DNA of 64,000 nt, taken from NCBI GenBank assembly GCA_015061815.1, contig SUVW01000002.1, forward strand, positions 105,502 to 169,501, read 5' to 3'. The DNA comes from Lentisphaerota bacterium. Its GTDB lineage: Bacteria; Verrucomicrobiota; Lentisphaeria; Victivallales; Victivallaceae. A program made the translations under genes and the position numbers. The notes under the pieces are model-generated. The model saw only the letters and a program-made list of their open reading frames with translations, searched no databases and was not told the origin of the DNA. Positions 1 through 8,811 of this stretch are shown in pieces. Numbering within the stretch: the first letter of the stretch is position 1; each line of letters starts with the position of its first letter.

Positions 1-392
1 CACGACGGACGTACAAAAGCAGTATCCTCTGACGGCAATTCGATTTCAGCGGTAAAAAGTGGAGCATTGGCCTTTTCATACTCGTCGATCTCCCAGAAAA
101 GACCATCTCCGGCGGGTACTATGTAACGCCTCTTTTCCACCGGACAATCAAGGGCAAGCGAATCAAACATCGCAACTGCATCTGCCATCGGGATCGGGTA
201 TTCAAACTCCAGACGGCTGAAATTTTCCGCCTTGCCTTTGATCGCCAGAAAAGCCTCATCGTCCTGAATACGGACCCGCACCGTTGTCCCGGAGGCCGTC
301 AGATATATTTGAGAGATCCTTTTGACCGCGATCGCCTGCGGCCGCCAGGAATCATCCTTTACCAGAAATTTGCGTTCTATTTCCAAAGCCAT
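1..392 (-). CDS. CYTH domain protein (triphosphate tunnel metalloenzyme), 3' part missing
   Basis: The visible N-terminal part (about 130 residues) begins MALEIERKFLV, the ExExK signature of CYTH proteins, followed by alternating charged beta strands with many Arg/Lys/Glu. CYTH enzymes fold into a beta tunnel that binds triphosphate compounds with metal; members include inorganic triphosphatase and class IV adenylate cyclase, and the exact substrate cannot be told from this fragment. The start codon overlaps the stop of the upstream acetyltransferase by one base (TAATG), so translation is probably coupled. The gene runs off the left edge of the window. Confidence 0.85.
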   Translation of the reverse strand, partial: MALEIERKFLVKDDSWRPQAIAVKRISQIYLTASGTTVRVRIQDDEAFLAIKGKAENFSRLEFEYPIPMADAVAMFDSLALDCPVEKRRYIVPAGDGLFWEIDEYEKANAPLFTAEIELPSEDTAFVRPS

Positions 393-874
393 TATATATC
401 TTCCGCTTCCATAAGCATTGCAGTTTCATCGCAACAGTGCCGTTTTTCACATCTGGAACAATCGCTCCATATCTTCTCCGGGAAAAGAGATTTGGGGACC
501 TCCCGGAAACCGATCTTGCAGAAAAAATCCACCTGCAAAGTCAAGGCAAAAAGCCGCCAGTCTTTACGGCTGACTTTCAGTTTTTCGATAATGGAAGCGA
601 TCATTGCGCGGCCGATACCGCTGCCCTGATACTCCGGAGAAACCACCAGTGAACGGACTTCCAACAAATCATTACCGAAGTCCCGCACCGCCACACAACC
701 GCACAATTTGCCATCGCAAATTGCGACAGTAAAATTACTTATGAAAAACGTAATATCCTCACGGGAACGCGGCAGAACGATTCCCTGCGGAGAATACAAC
801 TCCAGCAGCCGGAATATCTCCTCCACATCTTCCGTTGCCGCTTCCCGGATAATCAGAAGTTTTTTCACGGTCAC
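392..874 (-). CDS. argA: GNAT acetyltransferase, N-acetylglutamate synthase (ArgA-like)
   Basis: A 160-residue single-domain GNAT protein. The acetyl-CoA loop is seen as VVSPEYQGSGIGRAMI (residues about 77-92), preceded by LLEVRSL. The ending with a FFCKIGF segment, then FPEKIWSDCSRCEKRHCCDE, is characteristic of short ArgA-type amino-acid N-acetyltransferases, which acetylate glutamate as the first step of arginine synthesis. The Cys-rich tail may bind a metal, as is common in this family. It overlaps the accA stop by 4 bases (ATGA) and the CYTH start by one base. Substrate assignment rests on family resemblance only; another small amine substrate is possible. Confidence 0.75.
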   Translation of the reverse strand: MTVKKLLIIREAATEDVEEIFRLLELYSPQGIVLPRSREDITFFISNFTVAICDGKLCGCVAVRDFGNDLLEVRSLVVSPEYQGSGIGRAMIASIIEKLKVSRKDWRLFALTLQVDFFCKIGFREVPKSLFPEKIWSDCSRCEKRHCCDETAMLMEAEDI

Positions 875-1860
875 TCTCCGGTGATTCCGTCTGCTGCAGA
901 AAAATTTTCTTCAAAACATCCGAAGGCGCGGAATTTTTTGTAGCGGTCAGCTTTGAGTTCCTCCCCGGATAAAGCGCACAATTCATCCAACTGTTGCGCC
1001 AGCACCTCTCCCAGCAATCCGGCGGCCCGTTCATGGTCGCGGTGCGCTCCGCCCTCCGGTTCCGGGATTATGGCATCTGCTATGCCCAGCTCTTTGAGCT
1101 TGGCGGCGGTCAACTGCAATGCATCTGCCGCTTTGGGAGCAAACTTGCGGTCCTTCCACAAAATGGCCGCACATCCCTCGGGGGTGATAACTGAATAATA
1201 AGCATTTTCCATGATCAATATCCGGTTGCCCACTCCGATGCCGATTGCGCCGCCGGAACCGCCTTCGCCGATGATGACTGAAATCACCGGGACTGTCAAA
1301 TTGAACATCTCCCGCAAATTTACCGCGATCGCTTCAGCGATATGACGCTCCTCACTGCCCACCCCGGGATATGCTCCCGGAGTATCAATGAAAGTGATGA
1401 CCGGAATTCCGGCCTGATTGGCCAGACGCATCAACCTCAATGCCTTACGGTATCCTTCCGGCTGCGGCCATCCGAAGTTGCGGAATACATTCTCTTTCAT
1501 ATCCCGCCCCTTCTGGGTTCCGATGACCATCACTTTGCGCCCTCTGAATGTCGCCGGACCGCCGACAACAGCTTTGTCATCGCTGTACCGGCGGTCACCG
1601 GAAAGTTCCATAAAATCCGGGCAGAGGAATTTTATATAATCCATCGTGTACGGCCGGGCCGGATGACGGGATATCTGTACCTTCTGCCAGGGGGTGAGAT
1701 TGGAATAAATTGAGTGCATGGTACTATCCAGCTTCTCTTTCAATGCAGCAGTTTCCGCAGAAACATCGATCCCGCTGGCGGCAGAAAACTTTTGCAATTC
1801 TTCGATCTTTTTACGCAGTTCCATCATCGGAGCTTCAAAATCGAGCATGATTTCAGACAT
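871..1860 (-). CDS. accA: acetyl-CoA carboxylase carboxyltransferase subunit alpha
   Basis: AccA transfers carboxyl from carboxybiotin to acetyl-CoA, together with AccD, in the first step of fatty acid synthesis. The 329-residue product matches the family length (E. coli 319). Characteristic stretches are LDFEAPMMELRKKIEEL at the N terminus, GDRRYSDDKAVVGG, IPVITFIDTPGAYPG and GEGGSGGAIGIG, the glycine-rich oxyanion-hole region. The ATG at 1860 was chosen over a longer reading frame because the family begins at MLDFE and a GGAAAG ribosome site precedes it. accD and the biotin genes are not in the window. Confidence 0.95.
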   Translation of the reverse strand: MSEIMLDFEAPMMELRKKIEELQKFSAASGIDVSAETAALKEKLDSTMHSIYSNLTPWQKVQISRHPARPYTMDYIKFLCPDFMELSGDRRYSDDKAVVGGPATFRGRKVMVIGTQKGRDMKENVFRNFGWPQPEGYRKALRLMRLANQAGIPVITFIDTPGAYPGVGSEERHIAEAIAVNLREMFNLTVPVISVIIGEGGSGGAIGIGVGNRILIMENAYYSVITPEGCAAILWKDRKFAPKAADALQLTAAKLKELGIADAIIPEPEGGAHRDHERAAGLLGEVLAQQLDELCALSGEELKADRYKKFRAFGCFEENFSAADGITGE

Positions 1861-1897
1861 AAGAAAACTTTCCGTTATTTTAATATTTATTGTCTTA

Positions 1898-1938
1898 TTT
1901 ATTGAGGCAATTTCAAAAGTCCTCAAAAATTCTTGAAA
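1898..1938. repeat. dispersed AT-rich intergenic motif, copy 1
   Basis: The stretch TTATTGAGGCAATTTCAAAA, then GTCCTCAAAAATTCTTGAA, in the leader of accA is repeated with few changes at about 52827-52866 upstream of the fur-like gene. Its GAGGCAATTtCAAAAGT part also resembles the shorter GAGGTAATTGCAAAAGT motif found in several other spacers of this window. The remaining part of this 257-bp spacer shows no gene. Confidence 0.5.
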
Positions 1939-2117
1939 CTCCGCATCGCGGAACTTCTTCCCACTTTCGCTCCGCCATGACAAACCGGATGGAACAGAGC
2001 GTTATTGCGCGGTTGACCGATCACAATATTTGTGACCTGCTTCTGCATACAGCAATAAACGCAGCTGCACCTTCAGGCGGGTAAATTTCACAAAATTCCG
2101 GACATTACCTTTCAGTT

Positions 2118-3140
2118 TCACTCCACTATCCTGACCGGCGAACCTTCCGGGATCAGACTGTAAAGCAATGAAATATCTTCGTTATTCAATTGTACCGCGC
2201 CGCTGCGCAGAGAATTTTCAGCTGCCGCTTGAGAACCGCTGCCGTGTATCGACAGGTGAAGTATCGGAGCATCAGGACGTTTTTTCCCGGCCAGAGTGAT
2301 GAGAAAATCGCCATAGGGATTCCCTTCACTGCCATTGGGGAAGACCCGCCCGTGCGCATCCCGGAAAACCGGCTTGGCAATACGGCTGCAAACCACCAGA
2401 TCGTCCCGCAACACTCCGGGAAGAGTCCGGATGGGGAAGAGGACAAAGGGTACTTGTGAATCGCCGGTGACCCGGTTCAGCTGCAACGTGCCGCTTTTCC
2501 GGGAAATGACCAACTGCCATGAATCAGCTTTGATGAAGGTTATTTTCTGCCCGATACGGATGCTGTCCGGATTGTCGATATGGTTGTATTTCCGGACAAA
2601 GTGGCGGGTGTTTTTATACTTTGCCGTAAGCAATCCGAGGGTGTCGCCGCCCTGAACAGTGTGGGTGACGGCATATTTTGCCTGCTTCCAGGAACCATCC
2701 TGCAAAGCTTGACGGAACATTTTGGTATGCACAGCAAGTTCCGGAGCCGGCGGATCATATTTGGCATCATTGTTTCCGGGAACGGAGACGCTGTTTTCCA
2801 TTTTCCCATCTCCGGCCGGATCAGGGACACCCCCCCCCGGCTCCCCGGGCTCTCCTGAAATGCCGGTCGCCGTTTCTCCCGGGGTATCGCGGTTTACCGG
2901 ATCAGCCGTTTTGCTGCCGGTATCAGAAGCGGCACTGTTTTTTTCAACAGCCGCCGGAATATTTTCCTTTCCGGCCTTTTGCTCCTGATCGTTTGCACTG
3001 TCATCCGGCACAATGGCGTAAATGACCGCTGTCGTAACAGCTGCGACAATGCAGAAAAGCACTGTTGTACGCATGATTTTATCCCGGCGGTAACGCGGCC
3101 TTTTGACTTCGCGCTCCACCTCAAAATTGAATCGCGGCAT
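2118..3140 (-). CDS. membrane-anchored LysM protein with inactive L,D-transpeptidase (YkuD-like) domain
   Basis: A 340-residue protein with a short basic cytoplasmic N terminus, one transmembrane helix (about residues 24-44), a Pro/Gly/Glu-rich linker to about 120, a LysM domain (about 160-205, HTVQGGDTLGLL to GQKITFI) and a C-terminal YkuD-like domain ending in GSPVRIVE. LysM binds peptidoglycan; YkuD domains make 3-3 crosslinks. The family signature SxGC[IV]R is here SGAVQ, so the catalytic Cys is Ala315 and the Arg is Gln, although the HG motif (His299) remains. Catalysis is therefore unlikely and a wall-binding or scaffold role is inferred. ATG at 3140 is preferred to a TTG five codons upstream. 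A clear promoter lies at 3200-3228. Confidence 0.8.
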   Translation of the reverse strand: MPRFNFEVEREVKRPRYRRDKIMRTTVLFCIVAAVTTAVIYAIVPDDSANDQEQKAGKENIPAAVEKNSAASDTGSKTADPVNRDTPGETATGISGEPGEPGGGVPDPAGDGKMENSVSVPGNNDAKYDPPAPELAVHTKMFRQALQDGSWKQAKYAVTHTVQGGDTLGLLTAKYKNTRHFVRKYNHIDNPDSIRIGQKITFIKADSWQLVISRKSGTLQLNRVTGDSQVPFVLFPIRTLPGVLRDDLVVCSRIAKPVFRDAHGRVFPNGSEGNPYGDFLITLAGKKRPDAPILHLSIHGSGSQAAAENSLRSGAVQLNNEDISLLYSLIPEGSPVRIVE

Positions 3141-3199
3141 ATTTATATTTCCCAAATTGTCTATATTTCAGGCAGTTCCATTGCCATTGCGCCTTATAT

Positions 3200-3228
3200 A
3201 ATATAAGACCGGAGTGTGATTTTTTCAA
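3200..3228 (-). promoter_or_regulatory. sigma70-type promoter of the LysM/YkuD-like gene
   Basis: On the minus strand TTGAAA (3228-3223) is separated by exactly 17 bases from TATATT (3205-3200), about 60 bases upstream of the ATG at 3140. It is back to back with the tsaD promoter. Confidence 0.7.
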
Positions 3229-3236
3229 GGGGAGTA

Positions 3237-3266
3237 TTGGCATTCCTGAACTTTTGATGTTATATT
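3237..3266 (+). promoter_or_regulatory. candidate promoter of tsaD
   Basis: TTGGCA (3237-3242), an 18-base spacer and TATATT (3261-3266) lie about 100 bases before the tsaD start, diverging from the promoter at 3200-3228. Confidence 0.55.
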
Positions 3267-3369
3267 ATGCACAGATACAAAGCGGTGTATCCGGATCAAT
3301 GAGGTGAATGTTTAACAGACCGTCACCGGAAAAATCACGGTTCCGGAGAGCAGAAAGAGGTAATTGCAA

Positions 3370-4443
3370 ATGAGTCTGATATTGAGTATTGAGAGCAGTT
3401 GTGATGAAACTGCCGCTGCAGTAGTGGAATCCGGTTCACGGGTTTTATCCAGCGCAGTCGCTTCGCAAATCGCCAAACACGCCCCGCACGGCGGCGTGGT
3501 GCCGGAACTGGCGGCACGGGAACATCTCAAAGCCGTGATCCCGGTCACCGAAGGAGCATTGAAAGAGGCCGGAGTCACTCTGAAAGATATCAGTGCCGTT
3601 GCCGTTACCCAGGGGCCGGGATTGATACCGGCTCTGCTGGTCGGGATGAATTTTGCCAAAGGTATCGCCCAGGCCAATAATCTGCCGCTGATCGGAGTGA
3701 ACCACTTCCTCGCTCATATCTACGGGGCATTCCTCGATGGCGGGGAAACCATCCTGAAAGAAAAATCCACCTATCCCATTCTGGCCCTGGTCGTTTCCGG
3801 CGGACACACTTCTCTGCTGCTTATCAGCGAAGACGGTTCGGCGCGGCAGTTGGGATGCACTATCGATGATGCCGCCGGAGAGGCTCTGGATAAAGGGGCC
3901 AAACTGCTTGGTCTGGGATATCCCGGCGGCCCGGTGATGCAGAAAACCGCCGAAACCGGTGATCCGGAAAGATTCGACTTCCCCCGGCCGCTTACCGGCG
4001 GTGCTGGCAGAGCATTGAGTCAGGAAAATCTTTACAACTTCAGTTTCAGCGGCATAAAAACTGCCTTGCTCTATCATGTCCGCAAGTCGCAGGAAGCTGG
4101 CATCTGTGATGAAAAATGGCTGCATGACACCGCCGCCGGATTCCAGAGAGCAGTGGTTGATGTGCTGGTCAGAAAAACATTGAGCGTACTGAAAAACTTT
4201 CCGGTGAAAACCGTTGTGGTCGCCGGCGGCGTGGCCTGCAATGCCGAATTACGCCGGATGATGGCCGAACGGATCGGACGGCGGGTGGATCTGCGTATCG
4301 CTCCGCCGAAATATTGCACCGATAACGCCGCAATGGTCGGCGGCATTGCCTGGCACGCATTCAAAAAGGGTATCTTTTCACCGCTGAATATCGATTCATT
4401 CGCCCGGCTGCCGCAAATCGTGGATGTGCCGTTTGTCGATTGA
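3370..4443 (+). CDS. tsaD: tRNA N6-adenosine threonylcarbamoyltransferase
   Basis: TsaD (Gcp/YgjD) transfers the threonylcarbamoyl group to A37 of ANN-decoding tRNAs, with TsaB and TsaE. The 357-residue product begins SLILSIESSCDETAAAV, has the metal ligands His112 and His116 in GVNHFLAHIYG, and shows the ASKHA nucleotide-binding stretches LVVSGGHTSLLL, DDAAGEALDKGAKLLGLGYPGG and VVAGGVACNAELR. Length is close to the bacterial norm (about 340). The ATG at 3370 with AGAGG nine bases upstream is preferred to an in-frame TTG at 3364. The gene converges on ybeY with 17 bases between them. Confidence 0.96.
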   Translation: MSLILSIESSCDETAAAVVESGSRVLSSAVASQIAKHAPHGGVVPELAAREHLKAVIPVTEGALKEAGVTLKDISAVAVTQGPGLIPALLVGMNFAKGIAQANNLPLIGVNHFLAHIYGAFLDGGETILKEKSTYPILALVVSGGHTSLLLISEDGSARQLGCTIDDAAGEALDKGAKLLGLGYPGGPVMQKTAETGDPERFDFPRPLTGGAGRALSQENLYNFSFSGIKTALLYHVRKSQEAGICDEKWLHDTAAGFQRAVVDVLVRKTLSVLKNFPVKTVVVAGGVACNAELRRMMAERIGRRVDLRIAPPKYCTDNAAMVGGIAWHAFKKGIFSPLNIDSFARLPQIVDVPFVD

Positions 4444-4460
4444 ACCGGATCTTTTGTGTG

Positions 4461-4949
4461 TCAGAGAGGATTTTCCGTAAAAAGCGTGGAAAAATCAAAC
4501 TCTTTTTCCAGTTGGGTCAAACACTCTCTTTCCCGGCGGCGCATCCGGCGGCGCGGTGCCGGTGAAAGATCATCTTCCCCGGCACTGTGCAGAAGACCGT
4601 GAACTATATATAACGCCATTTCCCATGAGTATCCGCCGGGACGTTTACTGCCTTCGCGGACAGCGGCATCCGGATTGATGATCAATTCGATCATAGTTTC
4701 ATTTTCCGGATATCCACTTTCATCATCGAAGTATGAAAAAGTTATCACATCAGTCGTCCCTTCATGGCCAACCAATTCTGCATTGTACCGGGCCATGCTC
4801 CGGTCATTGACAAAGAGCAGATTGAGATCCCAGACCGGTTCCACCGGCAATCCGGCAGCGACGGCAGCGGCGTGGCAGAAGCGGCGCAAATCACTCTTTT
4901 TCGGCGGCCGCATCCGGCGGTTCTGCCAGCGGCAATGCAGTTGTATCAT
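4461..4949 (-). CDS. ybeY: endoribonuclease / rRNA maturation factor YbeY
   Basis: YbeY is a metal-dependent RNase needed for 16S rRNA 3' maturation and ribosome quality control. The 162-residue product has the family core DLNLLFVNDRSMARYNAELVG, TTDVITFSY and the metal site HGLLHSAGEDD. The first two ligands are His117 and His121, but the third position, His in the E. coli motif HGxLHxxGYDH, is Asp127; a non-His residue there also occurs in other phyla. The start at 4949 has a strong site (AAGGAGAG, seven bases upstream) lying inside the end of the 7TM/HD gene, overlapping it by 59 bases. The phoH-yqfF-ybeY order is conserved in Firmicutes. Confidence 0.93.
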   Translation of the reverse strand: MIQLHCRWQNRRMRPPKKSDLRRFCHAAAVAAGLPVEPVWDLNLLFVNDRSMARYNAELVGHEGTTDVITFSYFDDESGYPENETMIELIINPDAAVREGSKRPGGYSWEMALYIVHGLLHSAGEDDLSPAPRRRMRRRERECLTQLEKEFDFSTLFTENPL

Positions 4950-7164
4950 CTGTACTCTCCTTTTTGTATGCGATCCGTCCATGATTGAAACTTATCAGAT
5001 CGGTAATGAAACACTCCCGGATAACATCCAATTCATGCATCGTCAAATTGGAATTCCGCAGCTGTCCGCCCCGTATCCGGCCGATAAAAATATCGTTGAC
5101 CAGCGATTCCAGCTTGGCCGGAGAAGGCTTGTTGAGCGAACGGCTGGCCGCTTCACAGGCATCCGCCAGAGAAATGATGCTCAACTCCTTGCCCACCGGC
5201 GGTTCTCCGTCATAGCGGAACTGGGATTCAAGCACCGGCAGATTTTCGCCGTGACTCTGCTCCAGCGCGCGGTGATAAAAAAATGAGATCAGATCATCTC
5301 CATGATGCGTGGCGATAGCCTCCCGGACAAAGCTGCACAACCGGTACTCCCGGGCCAGCAGAAGTCCCTCTTTAACATGCCCCCGGATGATCCCGCAGCT
5401 GCGTTGCGGCGGCATTTTAAGATACTCTTTGGGACTGTCCACATTGTTTTCCACAAAGTATTGGGGCATGGATAATTTGCCGATATCATGAAACAGCGCA
5501 CCGGCTTTGGCCCGGGCCGGATTGGCGCGGATGGCTCTGGCGGCATCTTCAGCCAGAGTGGCGACCGTCATGGAGTGGAACATCGTCCCCGGAGCTTCAC
5601 GTTTCAATTTTTCCAGCAGAGGATGGTTATAATCGCTCAACACCATCAGCGACATACTGGTATCCACATTGAAAAGCAATTCAAAAACAAATACAGCCAG
5701 CAGTGCGGCCATTGCACCGGCAAATGCATTGCCGATGATCAGCAGCGGAATAAGTTTCAACATCCGGATATCGCTGTGCAGAGAGTAGATCGCATCGCAA
5801 TTTACCACTGCCGTAAGCACCGCACCGCAAAAAAACACCCTCACGAAAAAGCTGCGGTAATTGGTCACATCCCGGATGAAAAGCGTCACCAGTGCCGCAA
5901 TGGCAAACCAGCGCAAAGCCAATTCAAATGAACGGTCAGGCAGGATCATCAACGCTGATACCGAAGCTATCAGAAATCCGGAAAACAGAGCAGTCCGGTT
6001 GCCCAGCAGAATTGACAGCAGAGCCGCACCGAAAGGCATCGGGATCATAAAGAGCATCAACTCATAATCCGGCAGAAAACCTTTACGGAAGAGATAAAAG
6101 AAGAGCTGTATCGCTCCGAAATTGGCCAGCAGAGAGAGAATTATCGCAAATCCGGCAATAGTGAATTGACGCGGCGTCCGGAATATTTGCGGGTAGACCC
6201 GGTATAAGAAAAAGAAGGAGGTCAAAAGCAGAATAAAGCTCAAAACCAGCTGATTGCCCAACAGAGCCAGACCGTATCCCCGGGGCAAAGCAAGTTTTTC
6301 AGCTTCAAACATATCGACATTTTCCCGGGTGATAAGCTGATTGCGTTCGATAAGCAGTTCCCCCCGCCGCCGTTCTTTGACCACCGGTTCAACATTTTCG
6401 GCAGCAGCATCCGCCGCTTTTTCACTGGCGGCACGGTCAAAACGGAGATTACCCCGGGAAAGCAGTTTGATCAATACCGCTGTGAATTCTTCAGCTGTCA
6501 GCGGCGGCAGATGGAGCAAACCGGATAATTCAGCGGCACATTCCGCAGCGGTCGGCGGCTGAAGAGTGTAGGAGATATCTTCCGGGGAGAGGATGTGAAC
6601 ATTCCGGTTCTCCGGAAGTTTTTCACTGCTCCCGGCGATACCGTGATGCAGAACATCCTGCAGTTTCTGCTCCAGAACCGTTTGCTTTTGTTCCAGTTCC
6701 GGCAGGATGTGCGACAATCCGTGCATCTCCATTGCCAATTGAGAACCGAAAGAATCCCCCGGAGAAAATTTCGGATCGCGGCGGTTGCGGAGAGTGGCAA
6801 AAAAAGTTGAACACTCCTGGCGGATCTTTTGAGCAGCTTCCGGATCGATCCGGTATACCGGAAGTTGGGCTTTGCGTGCCTCTTCCTTTTTTTTCAAAGT
6901 CGCCGTAGTATCGGTATAGGAAAAACCGGTTCTGGCCCAAACGGAAAAGGGGGCATGCTGGCCATCGACCCAAACGGTCAAATCCCGCTGGCGGTTTTCC
7001 GAAAGCAGCAGCAATACCGATGCGACCGTCCAGATAAGTACGGTAACCAGAATATACGGTACGGGAGATGAAGATAAACTTTCTTCGATATATTCCCGGT
7101 CGAGCAGCGGTTTTCCGGCAACTCCGGCGCGCCGGACAAACGGAAAAAACTTCCGCCAGTTCAT
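4891..7164 (-). CDS. pgpH: 7TM-HD family membrane phosphohydrolase (PgpH/YqfF-like, probable c-di-AMP phosphodiesterase)
   Basis: A 757-residue membrane protein. An N-terminal transmembrane helix (about 37-57) is followed by a roughly 250-residue extracytoplasmic 7TMR-HDED domain, seven transmembrane helices (about 300-480, e.g. GLALLGNQLVLSFILLLTSF) and a cytoplasmic HD domain with the motif ALFHDIGKLSMPQYFVENN and a later ATHHGDD. PgpH/YqfF proteins of this layout hydrolyse c-di-AMP in Listeria and relatives. The start overlaps the phoH stop by 4 bases. No diadenylate cyclase gene is seen in the window, so the substrate is inferred from architecture. Confidence 0.9.
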   Translation of the reverse strand: MNWRKFFPFVRRAGVAGKPLLDREYIEESLSSSPVPYILVTVLIWTVASVLLLLSENRQRDLTVWVDGQHAPFSVWARTGFSYTDTTATLKKKEEARKAQLPVYRIDPEAAQKIRQECSTFFATLRNRRDPKFSPGDSFGSQLAMEMHGLSHILPELEQKQTVLEQKLQDVLHHGIAGSSEKLPENRNVHILSPEDISYTLQPPTAAECAAELSGLLHLPPLTAEEFTAVLIKLLSRGNLRFDRAASEKAADAAAENVEPVVKERRRGELLIERNQLITRENVDMFEAEKLALPRGYGLALLGNQLVLSFILLLTSFFFLYRVYPQIFRTPRQFTIAGFAIILSLLANFGAIQLFFYLFRKGFLPDYELMLFMIPMPFGAALLSILLGNRTALFSGFLIASVSALMILPDRSFELALRWFAIAALVTLFIRDVTNYRSFFVRVFFCGAVLTAVVNCDAIYSLHSDIRMLKLIPLLIIGNAFAGAMAALLAVFVFELLFNVDTSMSLMVLSDYNHPLLEKLKREAPGTMFHSMTVATLAEDAARAIRANPARAKAGALFHDIGKLSMPQYFVENNVDSPKEYLKMPPQRSCGIIRGHVKEGLLLAREYRLCSFVREAIATHHGDDLISFFYHRALEQSHGENLPVLESQFRYDGEPPVGKELSIISLADACEAASRSLNKPSPAKLESLVNDIFIGRIRGGQLRNSNLTMHELDVIRECFITDLISFNHGRIAYKKESTDDTTALPLAEPPDAAAEKE

Positions 7165-8117
7165 AATTCGGCCTCCTCTTTATTGTAAGCGGTTATGATC
7201 TTTTCCAGCAGCCAGTGCCGGACGACATCTCCGGGTGAAAAATGTATAAAGCTGATCTCTTTGACGGACCGCAAAGTTTTCATAGCACGTGCCAGACCGG
7301 ATTTTTCGTTTTTCGCCAAATCTGATTGAGTCGGATCTCCGGTGATAACACAGCGTGACCCGAAACCGGGACGGGTAAGAAACATCAGCATCTGTTCTTC
7401 AGTGGTATTCTGCGCTTCATCCAGAATGATGAAAGCGTTATTCAATGTCCGGCCCCGCATGAAAGCCAGCGGCGCAACTTCGATAATATTCCGGGCGATC
7501 AGGGTTCCGGCCTCTTCCTGCGGGATCATATCAAAAAGAGCATCATAAAGCGGACGCAGATACGGAGAAACCTTATCCTCCAGAGAACCGGGCAGAAAAC
7601 CGAGTCTTTCGCCGGATTCCCGGGCGGGACGGGTCAGGATTATGCGGGAAACTTCTCCTTTCAAAAAGAGGTTGACCGCCATTGCCATTGCCAGATAAGT
7701 CTTGCCGGTCCCGGCCGGACCGATACCGAAAACCACCTCATGTTTGCGCATGGCATCGAGATATTTTTTCTGGGTAAGCGACCGGGGAAGGATCTCCCGT
7801 TTCCCCGGACTGACCTGAACCCGGCTCTCCCAGAGCGAAGATACCGGCTCCCGGTTTTTCCGGCGCAGAATCGTTTCCGCATCATGGCGGTCAAGTTCCC
7901 TGCCCCGCAGAATAAAAAGACTCTGCAATTCGGATAAAGCGTTTACGGCCTCACGCAGATCATCCGGTTCTCCACTCAATTCCACCCAGTTTTCCCGGGC
8001 GACAGCGGAAACTCCGAAGCTCTGACGGAATTTTTCAAGCAAACGGACTTCATCTCCAGTGCCGACGGCACGCAGAGAGAAGCCCGGTTCAAAATAAAAA
8101 CGCTCGCTTTCGGCCAT
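7161..8117 (-). CDS. phoH: PhoH-family ATPase (YbeZ-like)
   Basis: PhoH/YbeZ is a cytoplasmic P-loop ATPase linked to RNA metabolism and usually encoded next to ybeY. The 318-residue product has an N-terminal KH-like/beta region (about 1-85), Walker A GPAGTGKTYLAMAMAV, the family stretch ILTRPARESGERLGFLPG, Walker B IILDEAQNTTEEQM and the sensor-like VITGDPTQSDL. Length is typical (about 320-350). It lies 14 bases after a LysM lipoprotein gene and overlaps the next gene by 4 bases, so it is part of the acpP-to-ybeY string. Confidence 0.94.
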   Translation of the reverse strand: MAESERFYFEPGFSLRAVGTGDEVRLLEKFRQSFGVSAVARENWVELSGEPDDLREAVNALSELQSLFILRGRELDRHDAETILRRKNREPVSSLWESRVQVSPGKREILPRSLTQKKYLDAMRKHEVVFGIGPAGTGKTYLAMAMAVNLFLKGEVSRIILTRPARESGERLGFLPGSLEDKVSPYLRPLYDALFDMIPQEEAGTLIARNIIEVAPLAFMRGRTLNNAFIILDEAQNTTEEQMLMFLTRPGFGSRCVITGDPTQSDLAKNEKSGLARAMKTLRSVKEISFIHFSPGDVVRHWLLEKIITAYNKEEAEL

Positions 8118-8131
8118 TTAAATGCGCTTTT

Positions 8132-8779
8132 TCAAAGTTTGGGAATAATCAGTTTCATTCCCGGTTTCAGGGTGTGCGGGCTTTTCAGGATATCGCTGTT
8201 GGCCTTGAAAATAACGTCGCTGAAACGGGCATTGCCGTATGATTTCTGCGCGATCGAACCGAGTGTATCACCGGAACGCACCTCATAAACGGTACTGTTG
8301 GTCGGATCCGGCGGAATAACTTTATTCTCATTTGCTGCCGGAGCAGTTTCGACCGGTTTTTCTGCTTCTGCAACCGGAGTTTCTGCCGGTTTATCCGCTT
8401 CTGCAGCCGGAGTTCCGGCTTCTGCGGCCGGAGCAGCTTCTGCCGGTTTTTCAGCCTCTGCGGCCGGAGTTTCAGTTTTTTCTGCCGGCAAAGTCATGAC
8501 TTCCGGTTTCACCTCTTCATCTCCGGGCTGTCCGGCCGGTTCATCCGCCTGCGACCGGGGGGCACGCACATTTGCTGAAACGCGATCTTCAGTATGCCCC
8601 TTGAAAGATCTGGATGTTTTCGGCGGCGGATTGTAGTTGGGATAACTTTCCCGGATGATTGCCTGCCATGCCGCTTCCTCCTGACTCAACGGCGGTGTGG
8701 CAATCCGGGTGTGGCGGCAGCCGGCGGCAAAGATTGCCAATGTCGCACTTATTGCGGCCAGAACCAGATGTTTTGTCAT
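8132..8779 (-). CDS. LysM-domain lipoprotein with Glu/Pro/Ala repeats
   Basis: The 215-residue product starts with a type II signal peptide and lipobox IFAAGC (Cys21). A central low-complexity region (about 95-155) repeats units such as AEAEKPAETP, likely an extended spacer. The C-terminal 50 residues are a LysM domain (YEVRSGDTLGSIAQKSYGN to KPGMKLIIPKL) that should bind peptidoglycan glycan. It may tether outer or inner membrane to the wall or act in cell-wall remodelling; no catalytic domain is present. It sits between fabF (32 bases) and phoH (14 bases) on the same strand. Confidence 0.85.
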   Translation of the reverse strand: MTKHLVLAAISATLAIFAAGCRHTRIATPPLSQEEAAWQAIIRESYPNYNPPPKTSRSFKGHTEDRVSANVRAPRSQADEPAGQPGDEEVKPEVMTLPAEKTETPAAEAEKPAEAAPAAEAGTPAAEADKPAETPVAEAEKPVETAPAANENKVIPPDPTNSTVYEVRSGDTLGSIAQKSYGNARFSDVIFKANSDILKSPHTLKPGMKLIIPKL

Positions 8780-8811
8780 GATCTTTCCTCCAAACTTATT
8801 GATTGTAAATA

